DNA from: CALCCV01 sp964388665
GTDB taxonomy: Bacteria > Bdellovibrionota > Bdellovibrionia > Bdellovibrionales > Bdellovibrionaceae
NCBI GenBank assembly: GCA_964388665.1
Contig: CAYMBJ010000005.1
Location: 1 to 64,000 of the forward strand
Direction of reading: 5' to 3'
Length of the DNA: 64,000 bases
Position 1 is the first letter of the stretch. Every line of letters starts with the position of its first letter. Under the pieces are notes generated by a model. That model was not told where the DNA came from. It saw only the letters and a list, made by a program, of their open reading frames with translations, and ran no database searches. The position numbers and the translations under genes are program-made. Positions 36,276 through 45,316 of this stretch are shown piece after piece.

Positions 36276-37793
36276 TCAGTGACCCATGAGTGACGGGCGG
36301 TTGTCGTTGTAACGATCGCGAACTTTTTCCCAATTTGATTTTCCACTTTGTCCTGTGATGTCTTTTGGCAAAGACCAACCGGCCAACTTGCGATTGGGGT
36401 CTTTTGCGCCACCAGGTGCATAGGCATTCAGTCCACCGTAACGGCTGCCGCCGCTACCATAACCACTGCCACTGCGCCCACGACCGCCGCCTCCACCGCC
36501 GGCGCTGGCTTCATCGCCTGAGATATCGAGTTTATTCGCGGCCGTTGCAGCCAAGGGATTGCCGCCGGCTGAGCCCGCAGCTATGCCAGCCTTACCACCT
36601 CCGCTGCCGCCACCGCCACCCGCGGATCCAGCACCACCAGATTTAGCCTTTCCAGAATAATCGTTCGGGCCACCAGGATATGCCGACTGAGTGGCGAAAC
36701 CACCGCCCAGTGAATTGGTGGTCCCTGCGCCCATGGCATTGCCAGCTCTTGCGCTGGTTGCTGCGAGGCCGCCCGAAGAAAGCGTATAATCCTGTGAGCC
36801 ATTGCTGTAACCATTGGCGCATCCCGTGGTCCGTGGGTTTTTGATGCAAATGCATTCGGGAGTATTGGCGTCCCTTCCCATGCAATCCAAAGCCGCTACA
36901 GAAATTTCATTACCCGTGCCGCCTTCGGAATCTTTTTTGCATTTGTCTGCATCAGCATTTGCCTGCTGGAAATACTGAATGACCGCAGGTATTGATGAGC
37001 CAACCTGAAGAGCCACGTCATTGCATTTGGAATTTCTAAACGCTGCGGACTGGACACCATACTCGCCTGAGGACTCCAGTTGTTCATTGGAGTCCTGCAC
37101 CACGGCGGTATTAAAATCATCTATAGAGCTATAACTGATAGTCACTCTCCCGCTTCCCGAGGCGCCTCCACAATTGAATAGCAGGTTATTATCGACTGAG
37201 GCAGGTGTGCATTCGGTACGAATCTTAGCTCTAATTGTCTCAACCATTCCGGCTAGCATCTTTGCATTTCGAGCGGCGACACCACATGAGTTATTGCAAA
37301 ATACTTTCGCGCCACTGCAAATTCCATTGAACGCTGTTACCGCGATTTGCCCCAAATTTGCATATTTTGCCATTCCTGAACATTGATCTGCCAAAGTCGC
37401 TGCGCCCGCTATGAGCGTCGGTGCAATCTTCGAAAAATTTTGAATTTCCGGTGAGAGCTCGCTTGCACACATTCGCACTGCTTTCGGATAGCGGGATTCG
37501 CATTTTTTTTGCTCTAGGACGTAGTTGCGCATAATATCAACATTGCCGTCCTCCGGAAAAGCCATCGCGTAGCTACTAATAAATTTCTCAGCATCCACCA
37601 AAGGGACAGGCTTGCCAATGGTAGCATTGAGATAGGAACTCAAGCCTTCGAGCTTTGTTCCAATGCTAGAGAAGATTCCCGGCGCCGGGGCTGGATTTCC
37701 TGGGCCTGACTCACCTGGATCGGCAGCTAGGGAATGAGTGATTGCAAAAGTGAGTGAAAATAAAAATGCTAAAATTGGCCAAATCGATTTCAC
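36276..37793 (-). CDS. Secreted Cys- and Gly-rich protein, first of a pair
   Basis: A 505-residue exported protein. The signal peptide ends HSLAA near residue 24; the GTG start follows GGGGG. Residues of about 60-310 contain roughly 16 cysteines (for example FCNNSCG and ECICIKN), suggesting a disulfide-linked domain. From about 320 on the sequence becomes disordered and glycine-rich with long Gly/Ser runs, ending in a basic Lys/Arg/Asn tail. I do not know the family. It is divergent from the Tad pilus ATPase gene, 150 bases away, so a surface or adhesion role is plausible but unproven. Confidence 0.82.
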   Translation of the reverse strand: MKSIWPILAFLFSLTFAITHSLAADPGESGPGNPAPAPGIFSSIGTKLEGLSSYLNATIGKPVPLVDAEKFISSYAMAFPEDGNVDIMRNYVLEQKKCESRYPKAVRMCASELSPEIQNFSKIAPTLIAGAATLADQCSGMAKYANLGQIAVTAFNGICSGAKVFCNNSCGVAARNAKMLAGMVETIRAKIRTECTPASVDNNLLFNCGGASGSGRVTISYSSIDDFNTAVVQDSNEQLESSGEYGVQSAAFRNSKCNDVALQVGSSIPAVIQYFQQANADADKCKKDSEGGTGNEISVAALDCMGRDANTPECICIKNPRTTGCANGYSNGSQDYTLSSGGLAATSARAGNAMGAGTTNSLGGGFATQSAYPGGPNDYSGKAKSGGAGSAGGGGGSGGGKAGIAAGSAGGNPLAATAANKLDISGDEASAGGGGGGRGRSGSGYGSGGSRYGGLNAYAPGGAKDPNRKLAGWSLPKDITGQSGKSNWEKVRDRYNDNRPSLMGH

Positions 37794-37943
37794 CGAAACC
37801 CCCTAATGATGACACTTTTAGTTTAACATCAGTGCCTCTTGATCTCTTCGTGCTTTTTGGCCTTCGACTCAAGGTGAGATTTTTTCAGAGACAGGTCTTT
37901 GGTCCGATTGAAAAACTTCTAGACAGTTCCGAAGAGAAATATC

Positions 37944-40250
37944 ATGTCTATGAATCAAAATTGCTTTCTTATTGGAGTTCTGGGCGGTAAAGGTGGCGTT
38001 GGCAAAAGTATGGTCGCAGCCAATCTCGCTGCCGCCTTTTTGCTGGAACTCAAGCAACCCGTGCTGTTGATAGATGCTGATCAACGCACCATTGGCGATC
38101 AGAATGTGCTATTGGGCCTAAAGCCCACAAAATCTCTCAAGGAAGTCTGTCAAAGCGCCTCGGCGGTCACTCCGCAGACTCTAGCGCAGTTTGTGTCTAT
38201 TCATCCTTCTGGAATTCACTTTCTCGGAGCGGTTCGCGGTCCAGAAGAGCGGCTCGACGTGGGAACAGAAGTGTTTATGAAACAGCTTGAGGCTTTCTCG
38301 CGCATTTACAAATACATCATTCTCGATTTGGGAAATGAGCTGCATCCCCTGCAACTTGCAATTTTACAGGAGGCAACGGCGGGGCTGATTGTGACGACGC
38401 CCGATGTGTTGGTGGTGACGCAAACACAACGCATCTTGCACGACCTGATGTCTGAAACCTTTCCACGCGATATGTTTCAACTTGTAATCAACAAAGCCAA
38501 TCAGGCTGGCGTTGCTCCACAGACGATTCAAAATCAGTTGCAGCTGCAAGTGGTATCGATGATTCCACAAGATGAGCCCACAGCGATTGCTTCGCTTCAA
38601 CGTTTGCAACCCTTTGTTCTCGCCAATCCACGTTTGCCCATCAGCGCCGCCTACTTTGAATGCGTGCGCAAATTGACGGGCGGTACACTACAAAGACTCA
38701 AGAGCGTTTCGCGTCCCAAGCCTACGGCTGCGCAAGCCAGTGCTCGCACAGGTGCGGCACAACCAGCAGGTACGCCCGGAGCGGCGGGTGCTGATCCGCG
38801 CACGATTTTAAAATTGCGTGTACACACGGAGCTCATTCGCACCGCAGATCTCAACAAACTCTTAGCAGAGACCCGTGGCGACGAGTCCAAAGAAAAAGAA
38901 CTGCGCGATAAGACCAAGCGAATCATCACTGAGATACTGGATAAAGACACCCCGGATATGCAAAGAGACGACCGCTCACGTATCATTAAAGAGGTGCTGG
39001 AAGAGTCTTTGGGATTGGGTCCGCTCGAAGATCTTTTGGCTGACCCAGAGTGTTCAGAGATTATGGTCAACGGTGCAAAAAGAATCTTTGTCGAGCGCTC
39101 AGGAAAGGTGATCTTGAGTCCGGTGACCTTTACTTCGAATGATCATTTGCGCAGAATCATCGAGCGCATTGTGACTCCACTGGGTCGCCAGATCAACAAT
39201 TCAACCCCCTATGTGGATGCCCGACTCAAAGATGGAAGCCGTGTCAATGCCGTCATTGAACCGCTCTCCATTGATGGACCTGCATTGACCATCAGAAAGT
39301 TCAAAAAGGGCGGCATCGCGCCAGAGAAATATGTTCACTGGGGATCGATGACTCACAATATGCTGGAGTTTTTGCGGATCTGTGTTGAAAATGGTCTCAA
39401 TATTGTTGTCAGTGGCGGTACTGGCTCTGGTAAGACGACTCTGCTAAATATGCTTTCTTCCTTTATTCCCTCCAACGAACGAATCATCACCATAGAGGAT
39501 GCGGCCGAGTTGCAGCTCCAACAGGAGCATGTGGTTCGTTTAGAGACCAGACCTCCGTCCATGGATGGTTCAAACGCAATTAGCATTCGTGATTTGATCA
39601 AGAACTCACTGAGAATGCGACCCAATCGCATTGTGGTTGGTGAGACGCGTGATGGAGCGGCGATCGACATGTTGCAAGCCATGAACACAGGCCACGATGG
39701 TTCCATGACCACCACTCACGCCAACTCTCCACGCGAGTGCATTGGTCGAATTGAGACCTTGTGTCTGATGGCGGGAATGGATTTGCCCTCTCGAGCCATA
39801 CGGGAACAAATTTCAAAGGCTATTCATCTCATTGTGCAGATTTCACGACTATCAGATGGTACACGCAAAATTATGAGTATTACTGAGGTGAGTGGGATTC
39901 AAGGTGAGATTGTTAATCTCAATGAGATTTTCTACTTTAAAGAGTCGGGTTACGATAAAAATCGAAAAATTCTTGGTCAATATCAGTGGCGAGGCACAAT
40001 TCCGACGTTTATAGAAAAACTCAATGCCAAGGGTGTAACGGTTCCTCGAGATATGTTTTCAAATGATGCCAAAGCAGAAACACGCGGCAAAGCTGTACAG
40101 ACAACTCCGGTGCAACCTGTAGGCGCGCCAGGCATTCCGGCGGCGCCCGGCGCCGGTGGTGAAGGCATTGTAACTGGTGGCAGCACTCGAGTGCAGGTGC
40201 CGGGTTCACCCAACACCAGGGTGACGACTCCCACCAAGAAAACGAGCTAG
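37944..40250 (+). CDS. cpaF: Fusion of MinD/CpaE-like ATPase and CpaF (TadA) secretion ATPase
   Basis: A 768-residue two-ATPase protein. Residues 1-250 are a MinD/ParA-type domain with the deviant Walker A GKGGVGKS (15-22) and LLIDADQRT, as in CpaE/TadZ, the protein that places the Tad machine. An Ala/Pro/Gly linker (about 255-290) leads to a complete CpaF: N-terminal helical part, Walker A GGTGSGKTT near residue 492, a Walker B/Asp-box region with RIVVGETRDGAA, and the His-box THANSPREC. CpaF powers Flp pilus assembly. A second Ala/Pro/Gly tail ends the protein. The receiver-like domain of classical CpaE is absent. CpaE and CpaF are normally separate proteins. Confidence 0.95.
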   Translation: MSMNQNCFLIGVLGGKGGVGKSMVAANLAAAFLLELKQPVLLIDADQRTIGDQNVLLGLKPTKSLKEVCQSASAVTPQTLAQFVSIHPSGIHFLGAVRGPEERLDVGTEVFMKQLEAFSRIYKYIILDLGNELHPLQLAILQEATAGLIVTTPDVLVVTQTQRILHDLMSETFPRDMFQLVINKANQAGVAPQTIQNQLQLQVVSMIPQDEPTAIASLQRLQPFVLANPRLPISAAYFECVRKLTGGTLQRLKSVSRPKPTAAQASARTGAAQPAGTPGAAGADPRTILKLRVHTELIRTADLNKLLAETRGDESKEKELRDKTKRIITEILDKDTPDMQRDDRSRIIKEVLEESLGLGPLEDLLADPECSEIMVNGAKRIFVERSGKVILSPVTFTSNDHLRRIIERIVTPLGRQINNSTPYVDARLKDGSRVNAVIEPLSIDGPALTIRKFKKGGIAPEKYVHWGSMTHNMLEFLRICVENGLNIVVSGGTGSGKTTLLNMLSSFIPSNERIITIEDAAELQLQQEHVVRLETRPPSMDGSNAISIRDLIKNSLRMRPNRIVVGETRDGAAIDMLQAMNTGHDGSMTTTHANSPRECIGRIETLCLMAGMDLPSRAIREQISKAIHLIVQISRLSDGTRKIMSITEVSGIQGEIVNLNEIFYFKESGYDKNRKILGQYQWRGTIPTFIEKLNAKGVTVPRDMFSNDAKAETRGKAVQTTPVQPVGAPGIPAAPGAGGEGIVTGGSTRVQVPGSPNTRVTTPTKKTS

Positions 40251-40289
40251 TGTGGGTGCTGTAGTGGTGAAAAAGAAAGGATTCTGAAA

Positions 40290-41165
40290 ATGGATTTTTT
40301 GTTAAAAGACTGGGTGATCATTCCCGTGATAGGGATTTGTGTCGTCATTATTTTCAATATTTGGGCGGATCGAATTCTGGATATCTTAAAAACCAAGACC
40401 TTTGGCAAGCGCGACCAAATTATGAAGTACTTTCGATTGATGGGCACCTCCATTGACGAAAAGAAAGTGTCGCGCCTGCTCTTGGCTTGCAGCTTTGGTC
40501 TGGGATCCTTGCTCTTTGTGGCACTTTTACCAAATGTCATCGCCGGACTCATGCTGGGTATGATTGCCGTGGTGCTAGGTTGGTATCTACCCTATTGGGT
40601 AGTAAAAAACATGTATGAATCGAGATGCAAAGTCTTTGTCGAGCAGATGGTGGATGGCCTCACCATCATGGCCAACGGAATCAAGAGCGGAACCAACCCT
40701 GCGCAATCCATGATTCGCGTAGTGGAGATTATGCCCAACCCGATTGCTCGCGAATTTCAGACTGTACTCGATCAAATACAGTTTGGTCAGAGCTTTGAGG
40801 ATGCACTGATTGATTTGGGAGAGAGAATTCCCAATTCAGACGTACAGATGTTTGTGACTGCCATTAATATTCTAAAAGAAACGGGCGGGAATTTAGCCGA
40901 AACCTTTGAGACCATCGTCTACACGATTCGAGAGCGACAAAAGATCGAGAAGAAAATTGATGCGATGACGGCTCAAGGTGTGATGCAAGGAATGATCATC
41001 ACTGTGATGCCGTTCATCTTAGGTATCATTTTGTACTTTATTGACCCGACCTTTATCATGCCCATGTTCACCACCACCATAGGTCTAGTGATGCTGATAG
41101 TAATGATCGTAATGGCAGTTCTTGGTGGCGTTATGATTAAAAAAATAGTTACAATAAAAGTGTAG
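40290..41165 (+). CDS. tadB: TadB-like inner-membrane platform protein
   Basis: A 291-residue membrane protein with the type II secretion F domain. Membrane segments lie near residues 8-25, two around 75-110, and two at the C-terminus (from about 235). The cytoplasmic part has VEQMVDGLTIMANGIKSGTNPAQSM and the motif ETGGNLAETFETI, typical of TadB/TadC. It follows the cpaF fusion by 39 bases with a good AAAGGA site. Most Tad loci have two such proteins in a row; only one is found here. Confidence 0.93.
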   Translation: MDFLLKDWVIIPVIGICVVIIFNIWADRILDILKTKTFGKRDQIMKYFRLMGTSIDEKKVSRLLLACSFGLGSLLFVALLPNVIAGLMLGMIAVVLGWYLPYWVVKNMYESRCKVFVEQMVDGLTIMANGIKSGTNPAQSMIRVVEIMPNPIAREFQTVLDQIQFGQSFEDALIDLGERIPNSDVQMFVTAINILKETGGNLAETFETIVYTIRERQKIEKKIDAMTAQGVMQGMIITVMPFILGIILYFIDPTFIMPMFTTTIGLVMLIVMIVMAVLGGVMIKKIVTIKV

Positions 41166-41176
41166 CACTTATACTT

Positions 41177-41242
41177 GTTACTGAGCGAAAGCTCGCAGTA
41201 ACGGTGGAAAATAGGAATGTAGGGAGTCCCGCCTCCCTCACC
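41177..41242 (+). promoter_or_regulatory. Structured leader between tadB and the YD-repeat gene
   Basis: The first hairpin pairs GTTACTG-AGC with GCT-CG-CAGTAAC around a GAAA tetraloop (41177-41202). A second has the outer stem GGTG/CACC and inner stem GGGAG/CTCCC (41203-41242). The ribosome site GAGG and start codon follow within 22 bases. It fits no riboswitch consensus that I can recall, including the cyclic-di-GMP classes. Confidence 0.5.
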
Positions 41243-41263
41243 TTAAGGAAGAGGTGTAGTTTC

Positions 41264-42934
41264 ATGGCCTTTAGAAATGCAATTTTGTCAATGGTGGTTC
41301 CCTTGCTGGTGGCGTCGACTGCGTCTGCTGTTGTGGATATGCGCAATGCCAACTACGCGAGTACATGGACTGATATCGAAATTCCAGGTACGGGCTTCGA
41401 TTTAAAAATTCTCAGAACTTACAACAGTCGATCACTCTTTTCGGGGATTTTTGGCTTTGGCTGGTGCAGTGATTATGAAACCAGTCTTGAAATCACGGCG
41501 GAATCCAATCTTAAGCTCAGAGAATGCGGCGGCGGTTTAGAGATCGTCTACTCACCTCGCGAAATCAATAGAAAAGATGTGCAGGACACAATCGCAAAGA
41601 TCATTGGTAAAATCAAAGCGCAAAAGAAAGTCGGCTTGAACGAAGAGTTTTATAAAAAACTTTCGCAAGAATTGCTTGAGGATGATGACAAGCGCGCTTC
41701 ATACGCACGTCAACACAATGTGCCCGTGTCCATCAAAGAAGGCGCAAAGTTTTTTGCTAATGGCCGTGAAGTTGAGCATATTATATTTGCGAAAGGCTAT
41801 TACACCCGCAATCTCGCCGATGGCAGTTCGCAGCGATTTAACGAAAAAGGCTATTTGACTCACCTCTATGACAAAAATAACAATTACGTAAAAATTGAAT
41901 ATGATAAAAACAACTTGATCAAAGAGGTTTCTGATAACGCCGCACGAAAGCTCACTTTCAAATTCAATGCCTATAAAAAGGTAGAAAAGATCGTTGGTCC
42001 CAATGGTTTGAGTGCAAGCTATACCTATCATGCGAATCATGATGATCTAAAAGAGATTACCAATGCCTGGAAGAACACCTTTGGGTACACCTATGATGAT
42101 CTTCACAATTTGACCAAGGCGACTTGGCCAGACAAAACCGACATTAAGATCACCTATGATAAAAACAATGACTGGGTAACGAGCTTTAGTGATCGAGACA
42201 ATTGTGTCGAAAACTATAAATATGAATTTTCCAAAAATGATCCGAAAAATCACTATTGGTCCACAGTCAAAAAGCTATGCAAAAAGAAGGTCACTCACTC
42301 TGCACGCTACGAGTTTTGGCACAAGCAAAGGGCAGATGGGGAGTACTATCTACAAAGGGTCCTCAGTGATATCAATAACGACATCACAGATATCACCTAC
42401 CATCAAACCTTTGGTCGACCCATCACGATTCGTCGAAACAGCGAAAAAACCATTTTTGCCTATTACGACAACGGCCTAGTAAAAACCAAGAAGACCAAGA
42501 CTGCCATTTTTGCTTACGAATATCATCCGGCACACAAGAAGGTGAGCAAGGTCACGGTGAGTTTGCTGGATGCCAAAGGAAAAGTGGGCGCCAGAAAGAT
42601 TAGCATCTTTTCTTATGACAAAAAGGGCAACCTCAGTGCCGCAGAAAACTCTGACGGGCAAAAGGTGGCTCTCAGCTATGATCCGCGTGGGCGAATCGAA
42701 ACCATCAAAGATCAAGCCAAGAAGACGGTTTCCATAAAGTACGACTCCAAAACTGGCAAACCAGCTGTGGTCAGTCGTCCCGGTCTTGGCACCATTATGG
42801 TTTCTTACAAAGCCAATGGCGAAATCGGCAAGGTCGACAGCAAGGATGGGCCCACTGTCGCCATGCAAGTGGCCAACACCTTCAATCATATGCTGGACAT
42901 CATAGCCCCAGCCACTGCCGAGATATACCTATAA
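41264..42934 (+). CDS. Secreted YD-repeat (Rhs-like) protein without toxin tip
   Basis: A 556-residue exported protein; the signal peptide ends ASTASA near residue 20. Residues of about 20-75 match the opening module of Rhs/wall-associated proteins (LKILRTYNSRSLFSGIFGFGWCSDYE). About eight YD-type repeats follow from residue 190 (YDKNNNYVKIEYD, FGYTYDDLHNLTKAT, VALSYDPRGRIETIKD). It lacks the hyper-conserved Rhs core and any C-terminal toxin, and is far shorter than polymorphic toxins. It lies between tadB and a 109-residue secreted protein on the same strand. By position it is my candidate for the partner of the hit protein of Bdellovibrio. Confidence 0.88.
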   Translation: MAFRNAILSMVVPLLVASTASAVVDMRNANYASTWTDIEIPGTGFDLKILRTYNSRSLFSGIFGFGWCSDYETSLEITAESNLKLRECGGGLEIVYSPREINRKDVQDTIAKIIGKIKAQKKVGLNEEFYKKLSQELLEDDDKRASYARQHNVPVSIKEGAKFFANGREVEHIIFAKGYYTRNLADGSSQRFNEKGYLTHLYDKNNNYVKIEYDKNNLIKEVSDNAARKLTFKFNAYKKVEKIVGPNGLSASYTYHANHDDLKEITNAWKNTFGYTYDDLHNLTKATWPDKTDIKITYDKNNDWVTSFSDRDNCVENYKYEFSKNDPKNHYWSTVKKLCKKKVTHSARYEFWHKQRADGEYYLQRVLSDINNDITDITYHQTFGRPITIRRNSEKTIFAYYDNGLVKTKKTKTAIFAYEYHPAHKKVSKVTVSLLDAKGKVGARKISIFSYDKKGNLSAAENSDGQKVALSYDPRGRIETIKDQAKKTVSIKYDSKTGKPAVVSRPGLGTIMVSYKANGEIGKVDSKDGPTVAMQVANTFNHMLDIIAPATAEIYL

Positions 42935-42945
42935 TCGTATAGGTA
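42926..42945 (+). promoter_or_regulatory. Inverted repeat over a stop codon, just ahead of a ribosome site
   Basis: TACCTATA and TATAGGTA pair perfectly around ATCG. The YD-repeat stop codon TAA is inside the left arm and the GGAGGAG ribosome site of the next gene begins at the base after the right arm. A hairpin here could tie translation of the second gene to ribosome movement through the first. Confidence 0.5.
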
Positions 42946-42956
42946 GGAGGAGAACC

Positions 42957-43286
42957 GTGCGCAGTCTAGTTGTTATAGCATTCACTCTACTCACCATCCT
43001 TGGACCTCCCGCCATTTTGCCGGTGTTTGCCGGAGTGCTTGATGCTGAGAGGGGTGCACCTAGATCGATGAAATTCTCTGAGGCTGCGATGCTTTCAACT
43101 TGTGCTGACTATGCGGGATCAAGAGTAGAGGCGGGGGAATGTTACGATCAAAACTGCGATCCCAGCGCGGTGGCGAGATGCACACCAATCGATGCTTATA
43201 CCAATCCTCCAATTTCCCCTCCCGCAGGTCCTACAGGAACTCCACTGGGTCCGCGGAAAAGCGCCGAAGAACAACCCGGCGGTTAG
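42957..43286 (+). CDS. Small secreted protein with disordered Pro-rich tail; candidate hit-locus protein
   Basis: A 109-residue protein with a signal peptide of about 25 residues ending PVFA. The short mature part has four cysteines in its middle and a disordered Pro/Gly tail (NPPISPPAGPTGTPLG). GTG start behind GGAGGAG. There is a 22-base gap to the YD-repeat gene. In Bdellovibrio bacteriovorus the hit gene bd0108 encodes a small secreted disordered protein beside bd0109 and Flp pilus genes. The size, export and setting agree, but the identification is from memory of gene order, not from sequence alignment. Confidence 0.75.
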   Translation: MRSLVVIAFTLLTILGPPAILPVFAGVLDAERGAPRSMKFSEAAMLSTCADYAGSRVEAGECYDQNCDPSAVARCTPIDAYTNPPISPPAGPTGTPLGPRKSAEEQPGG

Positions 43287-43352
43287 TTGTATCCAAGTCC
43301 TGTAGTCATCTTTTTCCATTCAAATTACAGAGCAGCTTTAGCATCATGTCAT

Positions 43353-44714
43353 TTATAGTTGTACGCCCATTGGAAGCAAATCTACAGGAAAGCGCTCAAA
43401 GAAGGACTTTTCCTGTTCGGGAGAAAAAACCAAATCTGTGTCTTCTCCATCGTTTGCGTGGAGTGAGGTGTAAAGATAATAGTAGCCAAGTAACGGCGAC
43501 GACTGGCATAGGCTGTTCAAAATAGTAATCCGTAGATTTGCCCAGGTGGGAATGCGGAGTGATTCAGGAATGTTATTGATTAGTTTATAATACAGAAACA
43601 TGACGCTGGTTAAGTCCTGCTGAATGTCTTCTTTCTGAAGGTAGCGCTGTCTCAGGCTTGTTAAAGCGCGAAACAAAGGAATTTGCACATCCATTACTTC
43701 CTGAGCAGAACGAATGTCCATTTTTGATTTGTCCAACTGATCTAAAGCTATTTGATTGTCTTTGAAATCTTGGCGGAATCGCTGTTGATCGTACATATCT
43801 GGGCCTTCTTTGCGGTGGGCAAAAAGGCGCTTCGAAAAGTACCGGTCAATGAATTCGTTTGCAGGCATAGATAAGAGTATCATGCCTGGAGACAGCTCAA
43901 CGGGGCTGCTATCTCCATTTTCGGTTACTTCCACTACTGGCGCAAAACCATACCTCTCGAATAGGGATACCGTTGCCTTTCTAGTCTGAGCCCAGACCTT
44001 CATGTCCTTGTCTATGACCTTTTGAGTTCGACCAAAAAATCGAAACTCGCTGGCATTGTAATTAAAGTCGATAGAGTCTGCCACATAGCCAAATGCAGTC
44101 TCGACCCCTTTTGAAAGGTTCGGATCTTTTGCCAATAGTCCAATCTCAATTCCAAAAAAAGGGGTGTTTTGATCTCTTCCAGGTAGGCGGTAAGAAGGAT
44201 GACTCAATTCAATGGGACTTGTGGAATCGGTGGTGCTCGCTTCGGGCCAGGCTTGACCCGCTGCCATGACCTGATCTGAAGCATCAAAAATTCGCAGCCC
44301 GACTCCCTCATTCTGATCAGACCTGAACTCAAAATAGGAAGTCCGCATGGGAGCCAGATTCCGATCTCTCTCTGTCAGCATCTTAATCTTCTCGGGTGTG
44401 GTATATCCATGTACATTTAGCATATCCGCAAGGATAGAATCAGCCATTCTTGTTGTCTCGCTATTGCGTCCACTTTCCTGAGTTCTCGAGAGCGATGGCG
44501 AAAATTCACCTGAAGGCGAATGTGCATACGATATTTTAACTGTATCGAATTTCGGAGAAAGAGCGGCCTGACATTTGGTTTTTGCTTCAAATCTTGCGGG
44601 TGTAGGATAAGCGAAAGTTGAAACTTCATTCGAAAAAGCATTTTCATTAACAAAACCCAGGGTCAAGGTGGCGAGTCCAATTGCCACGATTCTGTTTGTC
44701 GCGCCTAATTTCAT
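43353..44714 (-). CDS. Hypothetical secreted protein, translationally coupled to a TetR regulator
   Basis: A 453-residue protein with an N-terminal signal peptide (about residues 1-28, ending AFS). The rest is a mixed soluble sequence of unknown family with scattered cysteines. A helical C-terminal third (SLRQRYLQKEDIQQDL and following) may be a separate domain. Its ATG overlaps the stop of the TetR gene by 4 bases, so both come from one message and the regulator probably controls it. Confidence 0.82.
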   Translation of the reverse strand: MKLGATNRIVAIGLATLTLGFVNENAFSNEVSTFAYPTPARFEAKTKCQAALSPKFDTVKISYAHSPSGEFSPSLSRTQESGRNSETTRMADSILADMLNVHGYTTPEKIKMLTERDRNLAPMRTSYFEFRSDQNEGVGLRIFDASDQVMAAGQAWPEASTTDSTSPIELSHPSYRLPGRDQNTPFFGIEIGLLAKDPNLSKGVETAFGYVADSIDFNYNASEFRFFGRTQKVIDKDMKVWAQTRKATVSLFERYGFAPVVEVTENGDSSPVELSPGMILLSMPANEFIDRYFSKRLFAHRKEGPDMYDQQRFRQDFKDNQIALDQLDKSKMDIRSAQEVMDVQIPLFRALTSLRQRYLQKEDIQQDLTSVMFLYYKLINNIPESLRIPTWANLRITILNSLCQSSPLLGYYYLYTSLHANDGEDTDLVFSPEQEKSFFERFPVDLLPMGVQL

Positions 44715-45316
44715 CGGCCGCGCCCCAGGATCAGTGGAATCGTTTCGCTAAAGCTTTTTTCAATATCCTTAACTTCTCTACGCAAGCGGTGAGTTCCTAA
44801 TTCTCTCATCAACGTGCCCAAAATGAGTTGATGAATTACATCTGCGACTGCACGAATTTCAGTTTGTTTGACGGTTTTGTCTTCGCGGCTGCAGGCAATT
44901 ACGTGACGCTCAATTCTTTCAACCGCAATTTTTACAGCTCGTTGCTGTGCCAAACGAAAATCTTCGTCCACCATCGAAAAGTAATAGGTAAGGACAAGTA
45001 TTTGCGCAAGTTTTCGGTTTTTAAATCCCCAATCGATATTGGCTATGCAGTAGTCAATGATCTGCTGAGCTGGTTTGTCGAACGGGCGAACCTTAGAATC
45101 TACATAGAGCTGATTGCTTTTGGTCACTGATTCGCGCACCCGCATAATGATATTGCGTTTATTGCCAAAGTGCTGAGAAACAGCTGCTTGGGAAATGCCG
45201 ATCTGATCGCCGATCATTTTGAGCGACACATGATCAAATCCATGTTTGCCAAACAAATCGATGGCCACTGCCACGATCTTTTCTCGTGTTTGCTCGCCCT
45301 TATAGATCTTTGCCAT
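44711..45316 (-). CDS. TetR-family transcription regulator
   Basis: A 201-residue DNA-binding protein. The N-terminal helix-turn-helix is typical: TREKIVAVAIDLFGKHGFDHVSLKMIGDQIGISQAAVSQHFGNK. The C-terminal ligand domain is helical and not diagnostic. The ATG at 45316 follows GAGG at five bases; longer in-frame starts (45364, 45382) have no ribosome site. It probably controls its own operon with the secreted protein that follows. The upstream region to 45599 contains AT-rich sequence but no operator that I could define. Confidence 0.92.
   Translation of the reverse strand: MAKIYKGEQTREKIVAVAIDLFGKHGFDHVSLKMIGDQIGISQAAVSQHFGNKRNIIMRVRESVTKSNQLYVDSKVRPFDKPAQQIIDYCIANIDWGFKNRKLAQILVLTYYFSMVDEDFRLAQQRAVKIAVERIERHVIACSREDKTVKQTEIRAVADVIHQLILGTLMRELGTHRLRREVKDIEKSFSETIPLILGRGR

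Noticed and set aside
41264..42934. YD-repeat protein considered as a polymorphic toxin with an immunity gene
   Set aside because: The Rhs core and C-terminal toxin domain are missing and the next gene is a secreted protein, not a cytosolic immunity protein.
43139..43525. 128-codon plus-strand frame
   Set aside because: It overlaps the candidate hit gene in another frame and the end of the 43353-44714 gene, and has no domain or start signal.
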